DNA from: CAZVPF01 sp964628195
Lineage (GTDB): Bacteria; Planctomycetota; Phycisphaerae; Sedimentisphaerales; Anaerohalosphaeraceae
Assembly: GCA_964628195.1 (NCBI GenBank)
Contig: CAZVPF010000046.1
Coordinates: forward strand, 1-19,563
Length of the DNA stretch: 19,563 bases
Reading direction: 5' to 3'
In this document: piece after piece, positions 14,601-19,563 of the stretch
How the letters are laid out: every line of letters begins with the position of its first letter
Numbering within the stretch: the first letter of the stretch is position 1
Program-made: the position numbers and the translations under genes
Notes under the pieces: generated by a model
Told to the model about the DNA's origin: nothing
Databases searched by the model: none
What the model saw: the letters and a program-made list of their open reading frames with translations, nothing else

Positions 14601-15116
14601 GTCGTAGTCGGCGGCATGGTCAAAAAGATCCGCCAGATGGTAACTAAAAACGGCAAGAACGCCGGGGCGAAAATGGCGGTCTTCACCCTCGAGGACCTCC
14701 AGGGCGTGTGCGAAGTTGTAATGTTCCCGCGAACTCTCGAACAATTCAGTGAACTGCTGGACGTAGACAGGATAGTCTTCGTCCGCGGAAAAGTAGATAC
14801 AAGCAGGGAGCTTCCAAATGTTATATGCGAAGAACTTATCAGCCATGAGGAGGTAGGTGATAAACTCGCGGCAAATGTCTGGGTTAAGATCGACCACGAA
14901 TGGATAACTGAGGACAAGGTCGCAAAACTCCGCAGCGTATGCATGCACAACCGCGGAAAAAGCCCTGTCAATATTATCACCACCACGCCTGCGGGGTATA
15001 GAATATGCGCGGTGGTAAACGGCGGGCTTAAAGTCAAGGCAGGCGTCGAATTCAAGAAACAGCTTGAAGCCGTAGTGGGAAACGGCAGGGTCGAGTTTCG
15101 CCGCAAAACTGTTTAA
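11634..15116 (+). CDS. dnaE: DNA polymerase III subunit alpha
   Basis: Replicative C-family polymerase, 1160 aa, the usual DnaE length. The PHP domain opens the protein (HLHLHTQYSLLDGAI at 8-22, ITDHGN about 40-45). The palm has the catalytic acids in MPDIDIDICQDGR (397-409; D401 and D403) and D551 in LLKMDFLGLRT. The finger region includes YGFNKSHATRYSYIAFQTAY (from about residue 740). Tandem HhH, a degenerate beta-binding region and an OB fold (about 985-1060, VVVGGMVKKIRQMVTKNGKN) complete it. AGGA lies 8 nt before the ATG. PHP metal ligands such as H8, H10 and H43 look present, so PHP-linked proofreading is possible but not shown. It is monocistronic between a divergent promoter and a bidirectional terminator. 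Confidence 0.97.
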   Translation: MADKGFTHLHLHTQYSLLDGAINLKKLFGRCKELGMDSVAITDHGNMFGAVDFYTAAIDAEVKPILGIEAYIAPGSRHDRNKSSIKEASFHLVLLAENNTGYQNLLKLASVGYTEGFYYRPRIDKEVLREFNEGIICTSACIAGEVPSLLVKGDREAAKQSVQSYLDIFGPERYFIEVQQHELEDNDVEVRDDLISLAKEMGVGMIVTNDVHFLNEQDYEAHDALCCINTGKKVNEPSRMMYPKDVFLKSPAQMREMFADIEEACDNTLAIAERCNVELDLKSQHAPNYTPADGSKPEQFLTNLVMKGAKERYGKITPEIKERIDRELEVIEGKGFSSYFLIVWDFCNFAWENNIPVGARGSAVGTVVGYCLGICNIDPIRYDLLFERFMDPARNEMPDIDIDICQDGRAKVLEYVRKKYGQIAQIITFGTMKARAVIRDVCRVLDVPLSEADRLAKLVPAELGMTLDKALEVEPDLKKSYDSDDQTRKVIEIGKRLEGLTRHVSVHACGVVIADEPLTNFLPLYKASGSDDLITQFEGPVCDKIGLLKMDFLGLRTLSIIERAVQLVEAIHNKKVEINNIDLTDQDVLGGVFGAGKTKGVFQFESGGMADLLMKLKPDRFEDLIAANALYRPGPMALIPDYIDRKHGAKWDVPHEIMREVLEETFGIMVYQEQVMRICNRLGDIPLREAYTLIKAISKKKLKLIAKEKKRFIEGSVKKGLKKQQAEEIFELIQRFAGYGFNKSHATRYSYIAFQTAYLKHYYPVEFMAALLTYEMGNSDKVVEYIEECKAMGIEVLGPDVNESFSDFTVVYNQEHEHKTDSAVIRFGLAAVKGVGVRAVERIIEARERVGRFKGLYHFCENVDLRAVNKQVIDALIKAGSFDNLGGSRAQMWTAMEKAMEVGSSMQSDLQSGQLNFFGEGGFGGKAKEKEREQLPNVDPWPEMQMLNYEKQVLGFYVSMNPLSKFAEQIQTYTNCHTSELVGRSDGSEVVVGGMVKKIRQMVTKNGKNAGAKMAVFTLEDLQGVCEVVMFPRTLEQFSELLDVDRIVFVRGKVDTSRELPNVICEELISHEEVGDKLAANVWVKIDHEWITEDKVAKLRSVCMHNRGKSPVNIITTTPAGYRICAVVNGGLKVKAGVEFKKQLEAVVGNGRVEFRRKTV

Positions 15117-15148
15117 GCGCAGAGTGGTTCGTTTTGATTAGAAATCAC

Positions 15149-15180
15149 AAAAAAACCCCCGCTGTGCGGGGGCTTTGTTT
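15149..15180. terminator. Bidirectional intrinsic terminator between dnaE and the EF-G-like gene
   Basis: CCCCCGC (15156-15162) pairs perfectly with GCGGGGG (15166-15172) across a TGT loop. Seven As precede the stem (15149-15155), giving a U7 tract on the minus strand, and CTTTGTTT follows on the plus strand. The convergent genes dnaE and the EF-G-like gene share it; it is stronger for the minus strand. Confidence 0.88.
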
Positions 15181-15216
15181 ATTGCTGTATACTGCATTGA
15201 AGCCAAATCGAAGAAG

Positions 15217-17247
15217 TTACTCTTCTTCCTGCTCCTTTGCATGCTGTGCGACGATCTGCTGCTGAACGTTCGGCGGAACAGGTTCGTAATGACTCAGCTC
15301 CATCGAGTAGCTGCCCTGGCCGCCGGTTACCGATTTCAACTGGCTGTTGTACTGCATAACTTCCGACAGAGGCACCTGCGCCTTTATCACGACCATATTG
15401 CCGGGAAGCATATCCTGGCCCGAGACCCTTCCGCGTCTTGAGGACAGGTCGCCTGTGATGTCGCCCATATAATCCGCCGGCACGGTGATCTCCATATCAA
15501 CGAACGGTTCGAGCAGTGCGGGCTTGGCCTTTTTAATCGCATCGATAAATGCGCCCTTGCCTGCGGCCCTGAAGGCTACTTCCTTCGAGTCAACCGGGTG
15601 ATACTTTCCGTCATAGATGCTGACCTTGACGTCCTGCATCGGGTATCCGGCCACAACGCCGGTATCCATCACATCGTTAATGCCCTTGACTATCGCCGGC
15701 TCATACTGGCTTGGGATCGAGCCGCCAAATATATCCCAGCTATGCTGCATGGGTGGGTCACTGTCACGCTCAGCAGGTTCAACCTTGAGATAAACCTCGC
15801 CAAACTGCCCGGCGCCGCCGGACTGCTTCTTGTGACGGTAGTGGCCTTCGGCCTTGCCGGTAATGGTCTCTTTATACGGTATCTTCGGAGGCTTGGTAAC
15901 GACCGAAACTTTGTAACGCGTTTCCATCTTGTTCAGCATAACCCGAAGATGTATATCGCCCAGGCCGCTTATAACAAGCTCTTTCGTCTGCGGGTCGTGC
16001 GAAGTCGTAAAGCACATATCCTCGTCGCAGAGCTTGTCGAGTGCCCCGCTGATTTTCGACTCATCCCCCCTGCTCGCCGGTTCCAGTGCAAGTGAGAACA
16101 TCGGGCGCGGGAAAACCGGCATCTTAAATTTGCCCTTAAAATCACCTTCGTGTATCAGGTCACCTACATGAAGCTCTTCAACCTTTGCAAGGGTCACAAT
16201 ATCGCCGGCAACCCCCGCATCGATATCCGTATGCTCTCCGCCTTGCAGACGCATCGGCGTGGGCACCCGGATGGGTTTTTTCTCATCGTTGGGAATTACC
16301 TGGGAGCTGGATGAAAGCTTGCCGCTTACGACTTTGATGGTCGAGTATTTCATATTTGATTTGGGATCGAACGCAACCCTGAAAACAAAACCCGCAAGCG
16401 GTCCGTTAGGGTCGACTTTTACCGGAGTTTCGTTCTCACCTTCAACAAGCACCGGAGCCGGGGCGTTGTCCGGCGAAGGGACACAGTCGACAACAAGGTC
16501 CAATAGCTCCTTTATGCCGACCTGATTTTTTGCGTCCGTGAAAACGACCGGTATTACATTGCCCGAAACCATCGCCTTTACGAAAACTTCGGCAACTTTT
16601 TCCTTGCTTACCTCTTCTCCGCCGAGATATGCTTCCATAAGGTCATCATCGGCTTCGATAATATTTTCAAGTATCTCAGTATGTGCATCTGCAACGCTCA
16701 TTACAGACGAATCGCCCTGATCGTTCGATATGCAGTCAATAACCGAACTATTGTCCTCCGAGGGCAGATTAGCACATCTGCACTCGCTGCCGAACGTTTC
16801 CTGTATCGCAGCAAGCAATGCCGGCAGATCTATGTTATCCGAATCCATCTTGTTGATAACTATCATCTTTGCCTTGTTGTTATTTGCGGCGGCCTTGAAC
16901 ATTTTTCGCGTGTTGACCTCGATCCCCGCAGCGGCATTTATCACTATTAACGCAGCCTCGGCACCGGCAATGCACTGAAGGGCCGCACCGGTGAAGTCGG
17001 GGTACCCCGGGGTGTCAAGGATATTGATCAGTCTGCCCTTGTGCTCGGCATTTAGAACGGAAGAATATATTGAATGCTGCCGAGACTTTTCTTCGTCGTC
17101 AAAATCACTGACTGTAGTTCCGTCATCAACGCCGCCAAGCCTGTTGGTGGCCCCGGATTTGTTGAGCATAGCTTCGGCGATCGAAGTCTTGCCGCTACCG
17201 GCATGGCCGAGTAACACGATGTTACGTATATCACTTGTCTTTGCCAC
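15217..17247 (-). CDS. EF-G-like translational GTPase (EF-G-2/FusA2 subfamily)
   Basis: A 676-aa paralogue of elongation factor G. The G motifs are GHAGSGKT (14-21), DTPGYPDF (78-85) and NKMD (132-135), followed by the EF-G domains II-V (for example GFVFRVAFDPKSNMKYS, then HYRHKKQSGGAGQFGEVYLK for domain IV). G3 has Tyr where EF-G has the catalytic His (DTPGH), and G1 is HAGSGKT rather than HIDAGKT; both changes are typical of the EF-G-2 group. That group is GTP-binding and ribosome-associated, but its cell role is less clear than that of canonical EF-G. The start was set at GTG 17247: AGGAGGT is 6 nt upstream, and a promoter at 17297-17325 lies inside the longer frame to 17433. The protein ends in EEE. 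Confidence 0.9.
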   Translation of the reverse strand: MAKTSDIRNIVLLGHAGSGKTSIAEAMLNKSGATNRLGGVDDGTTVSDFDDEEKSRQHSIYSSVLNAEHKGRLINILDTPGYPDFTGAALQCIAGAEAALIVINAAAGIEVNTRKMFKAAANNNKAKMIVINKMDSDNIDLPALLAAIQETFGSECRCANLPSEDNSSVIDCISNDQGDSSVMSVADAHTEILENIIEADDDLMEAYLGGEEVSKEKVAEVFVKAMVSGNVIPVVFTDAKNQVGIKELLDLVVDCVPSPDNAPAPVLVEGENETPVKVDPNGPLAGFVFRVAFDPKSNMKYSTIKVVSGKLSSSSQVIPNDEKKPIRVPTPMRLQGGEHTDIDAGVAGDIVTLAKVEELHVGDLIHEGDFKGKFKMPVFPRPMFSLALEPASRGDESKISGALDKLCDEDMCFTTSHDPQTKELVISGLGDIHLRVMLNKMETRYKVSVVTKPPKIPYKETITGKAEGHYRHKKQSGGAGQFGEVYLKVEPAERDSDPPMQHSWDIFGGSIPSQYEPAIVKGINDVMDTGVVAGYPMQDVKVSIYDGKYHPVDSKEVAFRAAGKGAFIDAIKKAKPALLEPFVDMEITVPADYMGDITGDLSSRRGRVSGQDMLPGNMVVIKAQVPLSEVMQYNSQLKSVTGGQGSYSMELSHYEPVPPNVQQQIVAQHAKEQEEE

Positions 17248-17296
17248 TGTAATACCTCCTGTTACATATTCTATTTTCCAACCGTATAAACAGGAA

Positions 17297-17325
17297 ATAC
17301 TAAGAGATTTGCACTGAACTGGCAA
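17297..17325 (-). promoter_or_regulatory. Promoter of the EF-G-like gene
   Basis: On the minus strand TTGCCA (17325-17320) and TAGTAT (17302-17297) are 17 bp apart. Transcription would start near 17290, about 43 nt before the GTG at 17247. This argues against translation of the upstream extension to 17433. Confidence 0.6.
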
Positions 17326-17643
17326 ACATTTTTTTAAAGCTTTTTCGCAGCTTCTATTTGTCCTGATAATAACCCGCGGAACATTGACATTACTGAAACC
17401 TGAACAAAAGAGATTTTCGGGGCCCATTAACACTTTATTTAAAACTTCTTCAGTAATTCAAAGGGGAAACCTCCGGAAAACCTGATTTCAATACTGAAAA
17501 CCCCCTGATAATTCTTATGATATTACACTTTCTATTTTGGTAAAGGCCATATCCGTATATGAACCTATATCTCCAATAATGCCCTGTAATGAGGAATAGG
17601 AGTTATTATATGAGCATAAACCTATTTAAAATCGGCATTTGTA

Positions 17644-17671
17644 TTGACAGAAAATACTGGAATGCTATAAT
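17644..17671 (+). promoter_or_regulatory. Consensus sigma-70 promoter upstream of the PAS kinase
   Basis: TTGACA (17644-17649) and TATAAT (17666-17671) are perfect consensus hexamers with a 16-bp spacer. The start near 17678 leaves a leader of about 180 nt before the kinase ATG at 17859. Such a strong promoter is unusual for a sensor kinase. Confidence 0.7.
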
Positions 17672-17801
17672 TCTATTATAGGTATAATTACTGACAAAAG
17701 GTTAACTCGGGTCAATTTTGAAATCATAAGGGAGTGCCGTTTTTTCGCGTTATATATTGTAGTCAAACTAAGTCTTTTTTGTTTTTATGTCTAAGTCAAA
17801 G

Positions 17802-17824
17802 TGCTTTATTGCAATTATAAAGCA
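17802..17824 (+). promoter_or_regulatory. Leader hairpin of the kinase transcript
   Basis: TGCTTTAT (17802-17809) pairs perfectly with ATAAAGCA (17817-17824) across a 7-nt loop. It ends about 20 nt before the weak ribosome-binding site AGGGAAAG (17846-17853). It may affect translation or mRNA stability; no terminator T-run follows. Confidence 0.4.
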
Positions 17825-17858
17825 GTAAAGCGGCTGGCAAAATCAGGGAAAGCAGCCT

Positions 17859-19563
17859 ATGAATAAAGGCGGGGAAAACTTTAATGAAAACACAGACCAC
17901 ACTATTAGCACAACGGCTCTGCATATCTTAAACTCCTTATACGAAGGGGTTCTCATATCTGACTGCAAGGGAAAAGTAGTATACACAAACCCAAAATTCG
18001 TTAAAACAGCTTTACTCGGCAGCGTGGATGTGGAAGGCAAAAATCTCACCGCCGACCAATATTTCAGTCCCTTGCAGCTGCTTCTTGAGTACTTCGACCA
18101 GGCTAAAAATACCGGCCAAGCCATTGAATTTCAATTTATCCGTCTTTTTGAAAATGGACGTGAAAAATTTGTTTCGGGCAAGTTTGAAGTTTGTAATTTC
18201 AATGGTGACATTTTTTACATTTGTGTATTGCGGGACGTCAGCACAGAGAAACGTGCCTCTGAGGCACTTTCCAAATTGAGCGGCAAGATAGAGGAAATCG
18301 CCGAAAGACGTTCCGAAAAACTGGCAAAAACAGAACGTGAAAAAGAGGCTATATTAAATGCCATGAGCGAAAACGTGGCCTTTCAGGATACTGAACACAA
18401 CCTGCTGTGGGTAAATAAAGCCGCCGCAGAATGCATAGGAAAAAAACCTGAGGACCTGATAGGGAAAAAATGTTTCGCTCTCTGGCAGGGAAAGGCCGAG
18501 CCCTGTGATAATTGTCCCGTCACAAAGGCGTTTCAGACAGGAGAACCTTTTGAAGGGTCCTTGTCCACCCCGGACGGCAGTTTATGGCAGATCAAAGGCT
18601 ATCCTGTCAAGGACGATGACGGCGAAATAATCGGGGCAATAGAGCTTGGAACTGATGTCACCGATAAGAAACGCGTTGAGCGTGAGCTTGAAAAGCAGAG
18701 GCTTGAATACCGCAGTCTTATCGAACAGGCGCCCGTTGGAATATTTCATACCACGATCGACGGAAAAGTCCTTATGGCCAACCCGGTTATGGTAAAAGTC
18801 CTCGGATATGAAAGCGAACTTGATTTCAAGGAGCACGTAAACGCAAGTTCTCTCGAAGATGTGCTTTTTCTGCACAAGGAAAGACGCAAAGAGTTGATAC
18901 AAAAAGTTCTTTCGACCGGCGGATGGTCTATTCACGAGATAGAATACCGTAAAAAAGACGGCACACCTTTGACCGCCGAGGTGACCATCCGTGCCGTTTT
19001 TGACGAGCAGGGCAAAGTGGAATATTTTGAGGGTTTTGCCCAGGATATAACCCAGCGCAAACTTGCAGAAGAGATAAGACATCAGAGTGAAAAAAAGTTT
19101 AGAATGCTTTACAAGTATTCGCCTCTCGGATATCAATCACTCAATGTGGAAGGTAAAATTCTTGAAGTAAACCCTGCCTGGCAGAAAATAACAGGTTATG
19201 ACCGGGATGAGGTAATCGGCAGGAGTTTCGGAGATTTTCTGACGGAAAAATTTAGAAATAAATTCCATCAAAGGTTTGAAAACTTCAAGCAGAAAGGATT
19301 CATTCGGGGCACCTATTTTGAAATTATCAGTAAAAGCGGCGACATTAAACCGGTTGAATTTGACGGGAACATAGAACGGGACGAAGACGGCAATTTCATC
19401 TGCACTCACTGTATGATGCAGGATATTTCTCAGAGGATGATTGAAGAAAGCCAAAAGGAGATGTTTAACTCGGTCCTGCAGGAAAAGAACAAGGAACTCG
19501 AAAGCATAATACATATAGCTTCACACGACTTGCGAACCCCCCTTGTCAATGTTAAGGGCTTCA
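17859..19563 (+). CDS. Multi-PAS sensor histidine kinase (cut by window edge)
   Basis: Cytoplasmic sensor kinase, 568 codons visible. No transmembrane segment or signal peptide is seen. Four PAS units lie at about 20-130, 160-270 (ILNAMSENVAFQDTEHNLLW), 283-402 (LIEQAPVGIFHTTIDGKVLM, ending GFAQDITQRK) and 410-527 (YSPLGYQSLNVEGKILEVNP, ending MQDISQR). A coiled-coil linker follows at 528-548, then the H-box IIHIASHDLRTPLVNVKGF with the phospho-acceptor His556. PAS 2 contains C205, C216 and C219 (KKCFALWQGKAEPCDNCP), a possible metal or redox site. The ATPase domain lies beyond the edge, and no response regulator is in the window. The ATG at 17859 has AGGGA about 8 nt upstream. Confidence 0.88.
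   Translation, partial: MNKGGENFNENTDHTISTTALHILNSLYEGVLISDCKGKVVYTNPKFVKTALLGSVDVEGKNLTADQYFSPLQLLLEYFDQAKNTGQAIEFQFIRLFENGREKFVSGKFEVCNFNGDIFYICVLRDVSTEKRASEALSKLSGKIEEIAERRSEKLAKTEREKEAILNAMSENVAFQDTEHNLLWVNKAAAECIGKKPEDLIGKKCFALWQGKAEPCDNCPVTKAFQTGEPFEGSLSTPDGSLWQIKGYPVKDDDGEIIGAIELGTDVTDKKRVERELEKQRLEYRSLIEQAPVGIFHTTIDGKVLMANPVMVKVLGYESELDFKEHVNASSLEDVLFLHKERRKELIQKVLSTGGWSIHEIEYRKKDGTPLTAEVTIRAVFDEQGKVEYFEGFAQDITQRKLAEEIRHQSEKKFRMLYKYSPLGYQSLNVEGKILEVNPAWQKITGYDRDEVIGRSFGDFLTEKFRNKFHQRFENFKQKGFIRGTYFEIISKSGDIKPVEFDGNIERDEDGNFICTHCMMQDISQRMIEESQKEMFNSVLQEKNKELESIIHIASHDLRTPLVNVKGF

Larger units (their letters stand above)
17326..17858. other. AT-rich gap between the EF-G-like gene and the kinase, no gene seen
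   Basis: No convincing coding frame is present. TTCAGTA (17449-17455) and TACTGAA (17492-17498) form a wide inverted repeat. A consensus promoter (17644-17671) and a leader hairpin (17802-17824) belong to the kinase. The region 17440-17640 shows nothing further that can be named. Confidence 0.5.

Noticed and set aside
17248..17433. 62-residue N-terminal extension of the EF-G-like protein
   Set aside because: It contains the promoter and the AGGAGGT site for the GTG start and has no EF-G homology.
17610..17681. 23-aa plus-strand ORF after AGGAATAGGAG
   Set aside because: The consensus promoter of the kinase lies inside it, so it would not be on the main transcript; no support beyond the start site.
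1..19563. CRISPR array, retron, toxin-antitoxin or restriction system
   Set aside because: No regularly spaced repeat-spacer pattern and no recognisable defence or toxin domains were found; the only phased array is the iteron-like set at 4032-4129.

Overview
The window most likely comes from a planctomycete, probably Phycisphaerae/Sedimentisphaerales-like. This is inferred from protein style, not from a database search. The clues are: a secreted beta-helix protein with the segments DPLFVDP, SPCIDKG and NMGAYGG and a single dockerin-type repeat ending in AEFAKNW; a rhomboid protease carrying a C-terminal zinc ribbon of the FRCHCGQ...CPGCKG type; and an integrase whose N-terminal arm contains RLGRLSKKQA. 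Housekeeping genes (dnaE, an EF-G-like GTPase, tRNA-Ser) show that the right two thirds is chromosome.

Left third (1 to about 6,410) is an accessory element with every gene on the minus strand. In transcription order it holds three small genes of unknown function (6356-6135, 6066-5785, 5563-4916), then a compact replication/recombination block: an AlpA/Xis-like MerR-type HTH protein (4737-4549), a coupled 61-aa ORF (4549-4364), a winged-helix replication protein (4383-3652), a CHC2-Toprim-RecA-like primase-helicase (3655-1910), an acidic coiled-coil protein (1885-1208), an XRE-type HTH protein (866-630) and a tyrosine integrase (667-1, cut by the window edge before its catalytic residues). 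int + alpA + primase/rep with no capsid, tail or conjugation genes in view is the layout of phage satellites (PICI-like) or small integrative elements. The most interesting signal is a set of dyad-symmetric repeats of 23-bp period (4032-4129) inside the coding region of the winged-helix protein. The period is not a multiple of three, so this is a DNA-level array, placed like the lambda origin inside gene O. It is a candidate replication origin of the element.

Junction (6,357-6,699) holds a decayed chimeric remnant: a PPK2-like start (6425-6484) running straight into the frameshifted C-terminal end of an ABC-transporter ATPase (6465-6586). A well-formed promoter for the rhomboid gene follows.

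The rest is chromosomal: rhomboid protease with zinc ribbon (+), PPK2 polyphosphate kinase (+), tRNA-Ser(UGA) (+), an AT-richer SAM methyltransferase (+), a bidirectional terminator, a secreted beta-helix/PD40/dockerin protein (-), a divergent promoter region, dnaE (+), a second bidirectional terminator, an EF-G-2-like GTPase (-) and, divergent from it after a 611-bp gap, a cytoplasmic four-PAS histidine kinase (+) that runs off the right end. Start sites were moved from the longest ORF to an internal start with a good Shine-Dalgarno sequence for the coiled-coil protein, the replication protein, the 73-aa protein, the beta-helix protein and the EF-G-like protein. In the last two a promoter lying inside the discarded extension supports the change.
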